Below are positions 20,398-30,826 of a stretch of DNA of 64,000 nucleotides, piece after piece; the stretch's first letter is position 1, and each line of letters opens with the position of its first letter. The stretch is from NCBI GenBank assembly GCA_028871475.1, contig JAGWMZ010000002.1:186001-250000 (forward strand), in the 5' to 3' direction. The DNA comes from Sphingomonadales bacterium. GTDB lineage: Bacteria; Pseudomonadota; Alphaproteobacteria; Sphingomonadales; Sphingomonadaceae. Under the pieces are notes generated by a model. That model made no database searches, had not been told where the DNA came from, and worked only from the letters and a program-made list of their open reading frames with translations. The position numbers and the translations under genes are program-made.

Positions 20398-21420
20398 ATG
20401 GGGCACATGACCCAGCCCCCCAAACTTTCCGTCCTTGACCTTGTCCCCATCAATGAAGGCAGTTCCATCGCGCAGGCGCTGGGCCATGCGGCAGAGCTGG
20501 CCGTCCATGCCGAGGATTGCGGCTACCACCGCTATTGGGTGGCCGAGCACCATGGCATGGCGGGCGTGGGCGGCGCGGCGACATCGGTGGTGCTGGCCCA
20601 TGTGGCGGCGGGCACGCGGGCCATCCGCATCGGCGCGGGGGGCATCATGCTGCCCAACCATGCGCCTTTGCAGATCGCCGAGCAATTCGGCACGCTTGAT
20701 GCGCTCTATCCCGGCCGGGTCGATCTGGCGCTGGGCCGCGCGCCCGGTTCGGACGGGCGGGTGGCGATGGCCCTGCGCCACGGCAATGCCGAAGAGTTTC
20801 CGCAGCAGGTGATGGAATTGCAGGCCTATTTCGCCGGCGATGACAGGCTGGGCTTTACCGCCACGCCGGGCGCCGGGGCCGCGCCGCAGATGTGGATCCT
20901 GGGGTCGAGCACCTATGGCGCGCAACTGGCCGCTGCGCTGGGCCTGCCCTATGGCTTTGCCTCGCATTTCGCCCCGGCGATGCTGGATGAGGCGCTGGAA
21001 ATCTATCGCCGCAATTTCCGCCCCTCCGCCTTTCTGGACAAGCCGCATGTGATGGTGGGCTTCAACGTCTTTGCGGCGGAGACGGTGGAGGAGGCGCGGT
21101 TTCTTGCCAGTTCGATGCAGCAGAAATTCATCTCGCTGCGCACCGGGCATGGGCGCGGGTGGTTCCAGCCGCCGGTCGAGGGCTATTACGAGAGCCTGCC
21201 CGCTGGCCATCGCGCTATGCTCGACCAGACGCTGGCCTGCGCCGCCATCGGCACGTGTGAGGATGTGGCGCAGGGCCTTTCCGCCATCATCCGCCGCACT
21301 GGCGCTGACGAGATCATGGTTGCCAGCCAGATCTTCGACCATCAGGCGCGGTTGAACAGCTATGCTCTGGCGGCGCAGGCCATGGCGCAGATCAGCGGCG
21401 CGGTGGACATCAGCGCCTGA
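20398..21420 (+). CDS. LLM-class flavin-dependent oxidoreductase
   Basis: [88 protein letters not shown]. Start could be 20407. Confidence 0.93.
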   Translation: MGHMTQPPKLSVLDLVPINEGSSIAQALGHAAELAVHAEDCGYHRYWVAEHHGMAGVGGAATSVVLAHVAAGTRAIRIGAGGIMLPNHAPLQIAEQFGTLDALYPGRVDLALGRAPGSDGRVAMALRHGNAEEFPQQVMELQAYFAGDDRLGFTATPGAGAAPQMWILGSSTYGAQLAAALGLPYGFASHFAPAMLDEALEIYRRNFRPSAFLDKPHVMVGFNVFAAETVEEARFLASSMQQKFISLRTGHGRGWFQPPVEGYYESLPAGHRAMLDQTLACAAIGTCEDVAQGLSAIIRRTGADEIMVASQIFDHQARLNSYALAAQAMAQISGAVDISA

Positions 21421-21525
21421 GCATGGTTTCCGCGCGCCGTTTCGTAACCTTTGCCCGGCGCCGGGCGTAAAAGAGACTGGGCGCGGCTCTGTGACGCGCG
21501 TGGTTTTTGCTTTTATGGTGCCGTC

Positions 21526-23238
21526 ATGATCCTGTTTCTCCTCTCCTATCTTGGCGGTGTGCTCACCATTTTAAGCCCCTGCATCCTGCCGGTGCTGCCT
21601 TTTGTCTTCGCCCGCGCCGACCAGCCTTTCCTGCGCAGCGGCCTGCCCTTGCTGCTGGGCATGGCAGTGACCTTTGCGGGTGTCGCGGCGCTGGCGGCGC
21701 TGGGCGGGGGCTGGGCGGTACAGGCCAACAGCTACGGCCGCGGGGTGGCGCTGGTGGTGTTGGCATTGTTTGGCCTGCTGCTGCTGTTCCCCTCGCTGTC
21801 CGACCGGGCGACGCGGCCGCTGGTGGCGCTGGGCGCGCGGCTCTCGCAATCCTCACGCGGAGGGCAATCGCGGGCCTCGGGCTTTGGCGCCAGCCTGCTG
21901 CTGGGCGTGGCGACGGGGCTGCTCTGGGCGCCTTGCGCCGGGCCGGTGCTGGGGCTGGTGCTGACGGGTGCCGCCCTGCAGGGCGCCGGCGCGCAGACGG
22001 CGCTGCTGCTGCTCACCTATGCCCTGGGCGCGGCGACATCGCTGGCGCTGGCCTTGCTGGTGGGGGGCAAGGTCTTTGCCGCCATGAAGCGCTCGATCGG
22101 GGTTGGCGAGCATATCCGCCGCGTGCTGGGCGTGCTGGTGCTGGCTGGCGTGGTGGCCATTGCGCTGGGGGTGGATACCGGCCTGCTCACACGCGTCTCG
22201 CTTTCCGGCACCAACCGTATCGAGCAGGGGCTGCTCGACCGTTTTCACGCCGGATCGGCCAAATCGACCGGCGATCTGGCGGTCGAGGGCCGGTTCCCAC
22301 CCCTGACCGGCGCCACGCAATGGCTCAATTCGCCCCCGCTCAGCCCGCAGGCGCTGCGCGGCAAGGTGGTGCTGGTCGATTTCTGGACCTACAGCTGCAT
22401 CAACTGCCTGCGCTCCTTGCCCTATGTGAAGGCATGGGCGCAGAAATATCAGGATCAGGGGCTGGTCGTCATTGGCGTCCATTCGCCCGAATTCGCCTTT
22501 GAGAAAGAGCCCGCCAATGTGCGCAAGGCGGTGCATGATCTGGGCATCACCTATCCCGTCGCGATGGACAATGACCTCAACATCTGGAGCGCCTTCAACA
22601 ATGAATATTGGCCCGCCCATTTCCTGATCGATGGGCAGGGGCGCATCCGCTACCACAGCTTTGGCGAAGGCGATTATGATGCCACCGAAAAGGCCATTCA
22701 GCGCCTGCTGATGGAAAATGGGCATATGGTGCGCGGCACCGCGCTGGTCGAGGCGACGGGCGTGGGCAAAGCGGCGGATCTTGGCGAGGTCGCCTCGCCC
22801 GAAACCTATGTCGGCTATGGCCGGGCCGAGCATTTTGCTTCACCTGGCGGTTTCGTGGGCGATATGGCGCATGACTACACGCTGCCCGGCCTGACCAAAC
22901 TCAACGATTGGGGGCTGGGCGGTCGCTGGAGCGTGGGGCAGGAACATGCCAGCGCCGAAGGGGCCGGGGCGAAGATCGCCTTCCGCTTCCATGCCCGCGA
23001 CCTGCACCTGGTGCTGGGGCCCGATGCGCAGGGCCGCCCGGTGCGTTTCCGCGTGACGATTGACGGTAAGACGCCGGGCGCCGACCATGGGCTCGATACC
23101 GACGGTGCCGGCATGGGCATGGTGACGCAGCAGCGGCTCTATCAGTTGATCCGTCAGAAGGGGCCGATTGTCGATCACACGTTCCAGATCGAGTTCCTCG
23201 ATCCCGGCGTGCAGGCCTTCGCCTTTACCTTCGGCTAA
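21526..23238 (+). CDS. dipZ: DipZ-like thiol-disulfide protein: CcdA domain plus TlpA-like thioredoxin plus C-terminal domain
   Basis: FLLSYLGGVLTILSPCILPVLPFVFARA (CcdA), VDFWTYSCINCLRSLPYVKAW (CxxC redoxin), C-terminal beta-rich domain. Confidence 0.93.
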   Translation: MILFLLSYLGGVLTILSPCILPVLPFVFARADQPFLRSGLPLLLGMAVTFAGVAALAALGGGWAVQANSYGRGVALVVLALFGLLLLFPSLSDRATRPLVALGARLSQSSRGGQSRASGFGASLLLGVATGLLWAPCAGPVLGLVLTGAALQGAGAQTALLLLTYALGAATSLALALLVGGKVFAAMKRSIGVGEHIRRVLGVLVLAGVVAIALGVDTGLLTRVSLSGTNRIEQGLLDRFHAGSAKSTGDLAVEGRFPPLTGATQWLNSPPLSPQALRGKVVLVDFWTYSCINCLRSLPYVKAWAQKYQDQGLVVIGVHSPEFAFEKEPANVRKAVHDLGITYPVAMDNDLNIWSAFNNEYWPAHFLIDGQGRIRYHSFGEGDYDATEKAIQRLLMENGHMVRGTALVEATGVGKAADLGEVASPETYVGYGRAEHFASPGGFVGDMAHDYTLPGLTKLNDWGLGGRWSVGQEHASAEGAGAKIAFRFHARDLHLVLGPDAQGRPVRFRVTIDGKTPGADHGLDTDGAGMGMVTQQRLYQLIRQKGPIVDHTFQIEFLDPGVQAFAFTFG

Positions 23239-23247
23239 AGGACCTGC

Positions 23248-24312
23248 TCAGGCCCGGCGTGGGCGCCGTCTTGGCGCCGCGTCGGACTGGCGGCGCACCA
23301 GTTTGTAATCGAGCAGGACATGCGGCGTTTCCTCGGCCGTGTTCTCGCGCCGCTGGCGCAGGTCGCGCACCAGCAGGTCGACCGCAGTGCGTGCCATATT
23401 GCCGATGGGCTGGTGAATGGTGGTGAGTTCGGGCCAGATGGTGGTGGCCAGCGGCGTATCGTCAAAGCCGCAGACGGTCAGATCGCCCGGCACATCCAGC
23501 CCGCGCCCATGGGCAATGGCGACAACGGCGGCGGCCATGTCGTCATTGGCGGCAAAGATGGCGGTGGGCGGTTCGCTCTGGTCGAGCAATTGCTCGGCGG
23601 CATCGAGGCCGGAGCGATAGTTGAACAGGCCCTGCGTGACCAGCGAAGGATCAAGCACCATGCCTGCCTCATCGAGCGCCATGCAATAGCCTTCGTAGCG
23701 GCGCTGGCCCGAATTATAGGCCGGATTGCCCTTGATGAAGCCGATGCGCCGGTGTCCCAGCGCGATCAGGTGCCGTGTCATATCGAGCGCGGCGAGGCGG
23801 TCGTCGATGTTGACCGCGGCCACATCGGCCGGCGGATGGCTGGCGGCGATGGTGACGGTGCGGATCGAGGCGGCTTGCAGCGCTTTGAGCATCTCGGGCG
23901 AATCGCAAAGCGGCGGGGGCAGCAGAATGCCGTTCACCCGCGCCTGAACGAGATGGTTGACGATCGTCTCGATCGACATGCCCTCGGCCAGCTTTTCCAC
24001 CGCCAGCAGCACATTGTGGCGGCCGGCCTGATCGAGCCCGCCCATCAGCAGTTCGGAGAGGAAGGAGGTGGAAGGGTTGGAAAAGACGAGGCAGATCCGC
24101 ATTTCATCGCCCCCCGCCAGCGTGCGCGCGGCGGCGCTGGGCGCGTAATTGAGCGCGGTAATGGCCTTGCGCACCTTTTCGCGGGTGACAGGGCGCACGG
24201 CCTGTTCGTCGTTGAGCACCCGCGAGACGGTCATGGCCGAAACGCCGGCATGTCTGGCAACGTCGATGATGGTCGGCGCGCTGCGCTGCCGGCGGGTTTC
24301 TCTGGCGTCCAT
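23248..24312 (-). CDS. LacI-family transcriptional regulator
   Basis: PTIIDVARHAGVSAMTVSRVLNDEQAVRPVTREKVRKAITALNYAPSAAARTLAGG HTH/hinge; GHRRIGFIKG and AANDDMAAAVVAIAHGRGLDVPGDLTVCGFDDTPLA effector domain. Confidence 0.96.
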   Translation of the reverse strand: MDARETRRQRSAPTIIDVARHAGVSAMTVSRVLNDEQAVRPVTREKVRKAITALNYAPSAAARTLAGGDEMRICLVFSNPSTSFLSELLMGGLDQAGRHNVLLAVEKLAEGMSIETIVNHLVQARVNGILLPPPLCDSPEMLKALQAASIRTVTIAASHPPADVAAVNIDDRLAALDMTRHLIALGHRRIGFIKGNPAYNSGQRRYEGYCMALDEAGMVLDPSLVTQGLFNYRSGLDAAEQLLDQSEPPTAIFAANDDMAAAVVAIAHGRGLDVPGDLTVCGFDDTPLATTIWPELTTIHQPIGNMARTAVDLLVRDLRQRRENTAEETPHVLLDYKLVRRQSDAAPRRRPRRA

Positions 24313-24375
24313 GAACTCTATTCTGCTGGATTCTGTTGATGGAGGCTGGCGTGAGGGTTACGTAATTGCGTCAAA

Positions 24376-24389
24376 TGTTAGCGAAAACA
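24376..24389. promoter_or_regulatory. Candidate LacI-type operator, half-degenerate
   Basis: TGTTAGCGAAAACA (reverse TGTTTTCGCTAACA), 64 bp upstream of the lacI-family gene; one half-site conserved. Confidence 0.5.
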
Positions 24390-24443
24390 AATGAAATTGC
24401 CATAACAATGTACCAGCCTCCTTCCCGGGTCTCCCGGTGACGG

Positions 24444-26618
24444 TCAGCCACGGCCCGGCGCGTAGGGGAATGTCAGCGCCTTGTACCAGTCGAGACGGTG
24501 TTCGGGCGCGGCACTGCCGGCGGGCAGGGGGCGTTTGCTGATCGACTGGAAATAGGCGATGCTGGCATCGCGCCACCATTGCGCCTCGCGGTGCTGAATG
24601 GCCAGATAGGTCTGCGTCTGGTCAAAGCGCTGCTGGTCGATAGAGGGGCGCAGGCTGTTCCACGTCGTCTGCATGGCCGCAACATAGGCGACGCCATGGT
24701 CATAGTGGTGCACCATCGCGTCCCACAGCGTCTCGCCAGAGGCCATCTTCTGGTCCCAGCCGACATGGTGGAACCACAGCCATTCCCGCTCGGGCGTGGT
24801 GGCCAGCGAGGAGAGCGCCTTGGCAACGGGCGGCGCATATTGGGCGATCGCCTCGCTGCCGCTCATGGTGCGGTCAAAGCCGATGCCTTGCGCGTCGGCC
24901 TTGTGGTAATAGGCCGGGTTCCATTCCGGGCGGCCAAGGTCAGACACCCAGGGGGCCGGGCCATAATGGTGGCCGGTGCCCATCAGATGCGCCAGACCCA
25001 GCGGCGTCATGTAATCGACCGCCGCCTCGCGCGAGCCCATCATCATGGAGACAATGGGCGCCACCACGCGCGGGTCGGTGGTGAAGGTCTGGTCGGCCCA
25101 TTCGCGCGCCACGGTCTGCGCCGAGCTTTCCGGGTTCCAGGCAAAGCGGCCATAGGCGTACCAGTCGGCCTGGTTGAAGGTGGAGCCGGACCAGTTGCGA
25201 TCGGTGCCGATGTTGGCGATGCCCGCCATGCCGGTCAGCTTGTGGTTATCCAGCTTGCCCTCGATCACCTTGGCCACGGTCGAGCCGGGGCCGTTCACCA
25301 TGGTGTCGCTGCGCAGCGTTTCCTCGAACAGGGGGCCAAGGTAGGTCAGATGGGTGGATTGGCCCAGATATTCCTTGGTGATCTGGAATTCCATCATCAG
25401 CGGGGTCTTGGGCATAGCGCCGAACAGCGGATGGAACGGCTCGCGCGGCTGGAAGTCGATGGCGCCGTTTTTCACCTGCACCATCACATTGTCGGCGAAC
25501 TGGCCATCGAGCGGCTTGAAATCATCGTAAGCCTGCTTGGCGCGGTCATCGAGGCGTGGATCTTTCTGCGCGCCCGCCGCATAGACGAAGGCGCGCCAGA
25601 TCACCACGCCGCCATGGGGTTTGAGCGCGGCGGCCAGCATGTTGGCGCCATCGGCATGGGTGCGGTGATAATCCTGCGGGCCGGGCTGGCCTTCGCTGTT
25701 GGCCTTCACCAGAAAGCCGCCGAAATCGGGGATGGCGGCGTAGATCTCATTGGCCTTGGCTGCCCACCACGCGGCGACCTGCGGGTCGAGCGGGTCGGCG
25801 TCCTTGAGATGGCCGATCTCGATAGGGGCGCTCCATTTGGCCGAGAGATAGACCTTGATGCCATAGGGGCGGAGCACGGAGGCCAGCGCGGCGGCCTTGG
25901 CGATATAGGGGGCGGTCAGGCTGTCGGCCTTGGCGTTCACATTGTTGAGCACCGTGCCGTTGATGCCGATCGAGGCGTTGAGCCTTGCGTAATCACTGTA
26001 GCGCGGGTCTTTCCAGTCGGGCAGGTGCCACCAGTCCCAGATGGAAAAGCCGGCATAGCCGCGTTCCACCGTGCCATCGAGATTGTCCCAGTGGTTGAGC
26101 AGGCGCAGCTTGAGTTTTGGCGTGCTGCGTTGGTCGAGATGGGCAAGGTCGGCCCCGGTGGCGGCCAGGCGCAGCAGGTCGAAGGCGCCATAGAGCAGCC
26201 CGATCTCGTGATTGGCGGTGATGAGGGTGACAGTCTTTCCCGCCATCGTCACCGTGCGGATGGCATAGCCTTCGTCGCCCAGATCAGCCGGGGAGGCCGG
26301 CAATGGGCGCGGCGAGGCCCCAGGTGTGGCCAGCACAATCGCACCGTCGCGCAGCGCCGTGGCCAGCGGCAGGGGCTTGCCCATCATGCCGGCAAAGCCG
26401 CGCTGCAATTCAGCCTGCGCGGCCTTGGCCGAGGGCCCCTTGTCCATGACGATCAGCGCCGTGGCATGGGCCGAAGCGTCTTGCAGGGCCGTGCCCTGCA
26501 GATGGGCGTAGCGCAGCCAGGCCTGATAGCCGTCCTCTGCCCGCGCGGCGGGGGCAAGGGCGAGTGAGGTGAACATCGCAAAAAGGGTAAGCAGCCAGCA
26601 GCACAGCCGAGCCAACAT
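24444..26618 (-). CDS. GH67 alpha-glucuronidase
   Basis: 724 aa with signal peptide; NHWDNLDGTVERGYAGFSIWDWWHLPDWKDPRYSDYARLNASIGINGTVLNNVNA and FGGFLVKANSEGQPGPQDYHRTHADGANMLA are GH67 hallmarks. Confidence 0.96.
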   Translation of the reverse strand: MLARLCCWLLTLFAMFTSLALAPAARAEDGYQAWLRYAHLQGTALQDASAHATALIVMDKGPSAKAAQAELQRGFAGMMGKPLPLATALRDGAIVLATPGASPRPLPASPADLGDEGYAIRTVTMAGKTVTLITANHEIGLLYGAFDLLRLAATGADLAHLDQRSTPKLKLRLLNHWDNLDGTVERGYAGFSIWDWWHLPDWKDPRYSDYARLNASIGINGTVLNNVNAKADSLTAPYIAKAAALASVLRPYGIKVYLSAKWSAPIEIGHLKDADPLDPQVAAWWAAKANEIYAAIPDFGGFLVKANSEGQPGPQDYHRTHADGANMLAAALKPHGGVVIWRAFVYAAGAQKDPRLDDRAKQAYDDFKPLDGQFADNVMVQVKNGAIDFQPREPFHPLFGAMPKTPLMMEFQITKEYLGQSTHLTYLGPLFEETLRSDTMVNGPGSTVAKVIEGKLDNHKLTGMAGIANIGTDRNWSGSTFNQADWYAYGRFAWNPESSAQTVAREWADQTFTTDPRVVAPIVSMMMGSREAAVDYMTPLGLAHLMGTGHHYGPAPWVSDLGRPEWNPAYYHKADAQGIGFDRTMSGSEAIAQYAPPVAKALSSLATTPEREWLWFHHVGWDQKMASGETLWDAMVHHYDHGVAYVAAMQTTWNSLRPSIDQQRFDQTQTYLAIQHREAQWWRDASIAYFQSISKRPLPAGSAAPEHRLDWYKALTFPYAPGRG

Positions 26619-26689
26619 CAGTCTCTCTCCCGAACCATGTGGCTGCCGCTCTGATCAAGGGCATTGACAGCCGGGTCTTGTCTGAGCAA

Positions 26690-26703
26690 TGGTAACGCTA
26701 TCA
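26690..26703. promoter_or_regulatory. Candidate LacI-type operator in the GH67/manD divergent promoter
   Basis: TGGTAACGCTATCA, near-palindromic, in the 26619-26927 divergent intergenic region; TTGACA hexamer at 26664-26669. Confidence 0.65.
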
Positions 26704-26927
26704 AGCAAGGCGCCGCAAGCGAAAATCGCAGCATAAACGATGCCGGGTGGAGAGGGTTACCATGTTTCAGGCCAGTCGAACGCCCGTGATGGCCGTTTGC
26801 GCTTCATCTGCGCTCGCCCGCGCCTTGCGCTCGATTGTCCGTTCTTGCCATGCCGGTGGCGCCGCGTTGCCGCCCCGCCATGGCCAGCCAACCCTTACGC
26901 CCGCCATCGTCTGAACAGGAAGAACCC

Positions 26928-28139
26928 ATGCCCAAGATTACCGGCGCCAAGGTCATTGTCACCTGCCCTGGCCGCAATTTCGTCACGCTCAAGATCGAAA
27001 CCGATGAGGGTGTCTATGGGCTTGGCGATGCCACGCTCAACGGTCGCGAACTCTCGGTGGCCAGCTATCTGCAGGATCACGTCATCCCCTGCCTGATCGG
27101 CCGTGACGCGCACCGTATCGAGGATATCTGGCAATATCTCTACAAGGGTGCCTATTGGCGCCGTGGCCCGGTCACCATGACGGCGATCGCCGCGGTCGAC
27201 ATGGCGCTGTGGGACATCAAGGGCAAGATCGCCGGCCTGCCGCTCTATCAGCTGCTGGGCGGGGCCAGCCGCGAGGGCGTGATGGTTTATGGCCACGCCA
27301 ACGGCACCAGCATCGAGGACACGATCGAGGTTGCGCTGGATTATCAGAAGCAGGGCTACAAGGCGATCCGCCTGCAATGCGGCGTGCCGGGCATGGCCAG
27401 CACCTATGGCGTCTCGAAGGACAAGTATTTCTACGAGCCTGCTGACGCTGATCTGCCGACCGAAAACGTCTGGAACACCAGCAAATATCTGCGCGTGGTG
27501 CCCGAACTGTTCAAGGCCGCGCGTGAGGCGCTGGGCTGGGACGTGCATCTGCTGCATGACATCCATCACCGCCTGACGCCGATCGAGGCGGGCCGTCTGG
27601 GCAAGGATCTGGAGCCCTATCGCCCCTTCTGGCTGGAAGATGCGACCCCTGCCGAAAATCAGGAAGCCTTCAGGCTGATCCGCCAGCACACCACCGCGCC
27701 GCTGGCCGTGGGCGAGATCTTCAACTCGATCTGGGACGCGAAGGATCTCATCCAGAATCAGCTGATCGACTATATCCGCGCGACGGTGGTGCATGCCGGC
27801 GGCATCACCCATCTGCGGCGGATTGCGGCGCTGGCCGACCTTTACCAGATCCGCACCGGCTGCCATGGCGCCACCGATCTCTCGCCGGTGTGCATGGCCG
27901 CCGCGCTGCATTTCGACCTGTCGGTGCCCAATTTCGGCATTCAGGAATATATGCGCCACACGGCGGAAACCGATGCGGTCTTCCCCCATGCCTATACCTT
28001 CGAGGATGGCATGATGCATCCGGGCGAAAAGCCGGGCCTTGGTGTGGAGATCGACGAGGAACTGGCCGCCCAATATGAATACAAACGCGCCTTCCTGCCG
28101 GTGAACCGGCTGGAAGACGGCACGATGTACAACTGGTAA
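26928..28139 (+). CDS. manD: D-mannonate dehydratase, enolase superfamily (ManD/RspA type)
   Basis: [58 protein letters not shown] and [38 protein letters not shown]. Confidence 0.97.
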   Translation: MPKITGAKVIVTCPGRNFVTLKIETDEGVYGLGDATLNGRELSVASYLQDHVIPCLIGRDAHRIEDIWQYLYKGAYWRRGPVTMTAIAAVDMALWDIKGKIAGLPLYQLLGGASREGVMVYGHANGTSIEDTIEVALDYQKQGYKAIRLQCGVPGMASTYGVSKDKYFYEPADADLPTENVWNTSKYLRVVPELFKAAREALGWDVHLLHDIHHRLTPIEAGRLGKDLEPYRPFWLEDATPAENQEAFRLIRQHTTAPLAVGEIFNSIWDAKDLIQNQLIDYIRATVVHAGGITHLRRIAALADLYQIRTGCHGATDLSPVCMAAALHFDLSVPNFGIQEYMRHTAETDAVFPHAYTFEDGMMHPGEKPGLGVEIDEELAAQYEYKRAFLPVNRLEDGTMYNW

Positions 28140-28145
28140 ACCATC

Positions 28146-29417
28146 GTGGAGCAGGTCAAGCCGAAAGGGCGCATCCGCTGGATCGTCTGCGCATTGCTGT
28201 TTGCCGCGGTGGTGCTCAGCTACATCGACCGGCTGGTGCTGCCCACGCTCAAGCCCGCCCTGCAGGCCCGCTATGGCTGGAGCGAGACCGGCTATGCCAG
28301 CCTCGCCATCTGGTTTCAGGCGGGTTACGGCCTGGCCTATGTCATCTTCGGGCGGTTGATCGACCGCATCGGCGCGCGTACCGGCTATGCGCTGGCGGTG
28401 GGGTTGTGGACACTGGGCCATATGCTCCACGCCTGCTTTACCAGCACCACGGGCATGCTCATCGCGCGCATCCCGCTGGCGATTGGTGAGGCGGGGACGT
28501 TCCCCGCCGCGCTCTCGGCCACCAATGAATGGTTCCCCCGGCGCGAGCGGGCGCTGGCCATCGGCATTTTCAATGCTGGCTCCAATGTCGGGGCCATCGT
28601 TACCCCGCTGCTGGTGCCGATCATCGCGGTGACGCTGGGTTGGCGCTGGGCCTTCATCCTCACCGGCCTGCTGACGGTGGTGTGGCTGGCGGCCTGGCTG
28701 CTGATCTATCGCCGCCCGCGCGACAAGGCGGGGCTGAGCGCTGAAGAACTGGCCTGGATCGAGGCCGACCCGGTCGAGCCGCAGCGCCCTGTGCCATTTC
28801 TGGCGCTGTTCCGCCATCGCCAGACCTGGGCCTATCTGATGGGCCGCTTCCTGATCGATCCCGTCTGGTGGACCTTCCTGTTCTGGCTGCCTGACTTCTT
28901 CAACCGGCAGTATCACGTCAAGATGCTCGATTTCGGGCCGCCGCTCATTGCCGTCTATCTGCTGGCCGATGTCGGCTCGGTGGGCGGGGGCTGGCTGTCC
29001 TCGCGGCTGATGGGGCGCGGCTGGTCGACCAACAGGGCACGCAAGGGAGCGATGGGTTTCTGCGCGCTCTTCGCGCTGCCCATCGCCTTTGCCGCCCATG
29101 CGCCCTCGATGTGGGCGGCGGTGGGGCTGATCGGCCTTGCCTGCGCCGCGCATCAGGGTTTTTCGGCCAATGTCTATGCACTGCCCGGAGACCTGTTTCC
29201 GCGCTGGATGGCAGGCTCTGTCATCGGCATCGGCGGGCTTTCGGGCGCGCTGGGCGGCATGCTGATGGCCAAATATGCGGGCATCATCCTGCAAACCGTC
29301 GGCAGCTTTCAGCCGATCTTCGTCATTGCCTCCTGCGCCTATCTGGTGGCGCTTCTCGTCATTCACCTGATCGTCCCGCGTTACGGTCCGCTCACGCTTT
29401 CGGAAAACCCCGCATGA
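28146..29417 (+). CDS. MFS transporter, hexuronate (ExuT-like)/ACS family
   Basis: 12-TM-like; VLSYIDRLVLPTLKPALQARYGWSETGYASLAIWFQAGYGLAYVIFGRLIDRIGARTGYALAVGLWTLGHMLHA. Start appears to be GTG at 28146. Confidence 0.92.
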   Translation: MEQVKPKGRIRWIVCALLFAAVVLSYIDRLVLPTLKPALQARYGWSETGYASLAIWFQAGYGLAYVIFGRLIDRIGARTGYALAVGLWTLGHMLHACFTSTTGMLIARIPLAIGEAGTFPAALSATNEWFPRRERALAIGIFNAGSNVGAIVTPLLVPIIAVTLGWRWAFILTGLLTVVWLAAWLLIYRRPRDKAGLSAEELAWIEADPVEPQRPVPFLALFRHRQTWAYLMGRFLIDPVWWTFLFWLPDFFNRQYHVKMLDFGPPLIAVYLLADVGSVGGGWLSSRLMGRGWSTNRARKGAMGFCALFALPIAFAAHAPSMWAAVGLIGLACAAHQGFSANVYALPGDLFPRWMAGSVIGIGGLSGALGGMLMAKYAGIILQTVGSFQPIFVIASCAYLVALLVIHLIVPRYGPLTLSENPA

Positions 29418-30826
29418 AGCCCCTTCATCTCCATCCCGACCGCCTGTTTCCGGCCGAGACGCGCACGCGCGACATCGCCCGCGCGCTTTACGCCACGGTG
29501 GCGGATCTGCCCATCATAAGCCCGCATGGCCACACCGACCCGCGCTGGTTTGCCTATGACGAGCCTTTCGCGAACCCGTCCGACCTGCTGATCGTGCCTG
29601 ATCATTACGTGTTCCGGATGTTGATGAGCCAGGGCGTCAAGCTGGAGGAACTGGGCATTCCCACCGTGGACGGCAGCCCGACCGAAACCGACTCGCGCGC
29701 CATCTGGCGCCTCTTCGCCGCGAACTACCATCTCTTCGCCGGCACGCCTTCGCGCCAGTGGCTGGATTGGGTCTTTGCCGAGGTCTTCGCCATCGATGTG
29801 CGGCTGGAGAGTGCCAGTGCCGAGCTGTATTACGACACGATCGACGCCGCGCTGAAGACGCCCGAATTCCGCCCACGCGCCCTGTTCGAGCGGTTCAACA
29901 TCGAGGCCATCGCCACCACCGAAGGGCCGCTCGACAGGCTGGAGCACCACAAGGCGATCCGCGAGAGCGGCTGGGGCGGCAAGGTCGTCACCGCCTATCG
30001 CCCCGATCCGGTGATGGACCCGGAGAGCGCCGGTTTCATCGAGAAGGTTAAGGCCTTCTGCGCCATGACGGGCGAGGATGCGGGCAGCTTTGCCGGCTAT
30101 CTGCGCGCGCATGAAAAGCGCCGCGCCGATTTTCGCGCGGCCGGCGCCACCAGCACCGACCACGGCCACCCCACCGCCTTCACCGTCCATTTGAGCGCGC
30201 CCGAGATCGAGGCGCTCTACGCCAGGGTTATGGCCGGGCCCGTTTCGGCACAGGATGCCGAGTTGTTCCGCGGGCATATGCTGGTGGAAATGGCGCGCAT
30301 GTCGATCGAGGATGGCATGGTGATGCAGCTTCACCCGGGCGTCTGGCGCAGCCACAATGATTCCGTTCTGGCTCGTTTCGGCCGCGACAAGGGTGGCGAC
30401 ATTCCCATGCCGGGTGAGTTCGTGCAGGCGCTCAAGCCCCTGCTCGACCTCTATGGCAATGATCCGCGCCTGACGCTCATCCTCTTCACGCTGGATGAGG
30501 ACGTCTACAGCCGCGAACTCGCCCCGCTGGCGGGGCACTATCCCGCGCTGAGGCTGGGCCCGCCATGGTGGTTCCATGACAGCCCCGAGGGGATGCGCCG
30601 CTTCCGCGAACGCACGACGGAAACCGCCGGTTTCTACAACACCGTGGGCTTCAATGATGACACGCGCGCCTTCCTGTCGATCCCGGCGCGCCATGACGTG
30701 GCCCGCCGCATGGATTGCGGCTGGCTGGCACAACTGGTTGTCGAACATCGGCTGGAACAGGATGAGGCCTTCGATCTGGCGCGCGCTCTCGCCTATGATC
30801 TGGCCAAGCAGGCCTACAAACTGTGA
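29414..30826 (+). CDS. uxaC: Glucuronate isomerase
   Basis: HLHPDRLFPAETRTRDIARALYATVADLPIISPHGHTDPRWFAYDEPF; amidohydrolase-like UxaC; ATGA overlap with the MFS gene. Confidence 0.97.
   Translation: MKPLHLHPDRLFPAETRTRDIARALYATVADLPIISPHGHTDPRWFAYDEPFANPSDLLIVPDHYVFRMLMSQGVKLEELGIPTVDGSPTETDSRAIWRLFAANYHLFAGTPSRQWLDWVFAEVFAIDVRLESASAELYYDTIDAALKTPEFRPRALFERFNIEAIATTEGPLDRLEHHKAIRESGWGGKVVTAYRPDPVMDPESAGFIEKVKAFCAMTGEDAGSFAGYLRAHEKRRADFRAAGATSTDHGHPTAFTVHLSAPEIEALYARVMAGPVSAQDAELFRGHMLVEMARMSIEDGMVMQLHPGVWRSHNDSVLARFGRDKGGDIPMPGEFVQALKPLLDLYGNDPRLTLILFTLDEDVYSRELAPLAGHYPALRLGPPWWFHDSPEGMRRFRERTTETAGFYNTVGFNDDTRAFLSIPARHDVARRMDCGWLAQLVVEHRLEQDEAFDLARALAYDLAKQAYKL

Noticed and set aside
18126-20468. 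780-aa minus ORF antisense to the GAF-PAS kinase
   Set aside because: Antisense artefact; plus-strand kinase and receiver motifs are clear.
26895-29366. 823-aa minus ORF antisense to manD and MFS
   Set aside because: Antisense artefact with biased composition; no recognisable domain.
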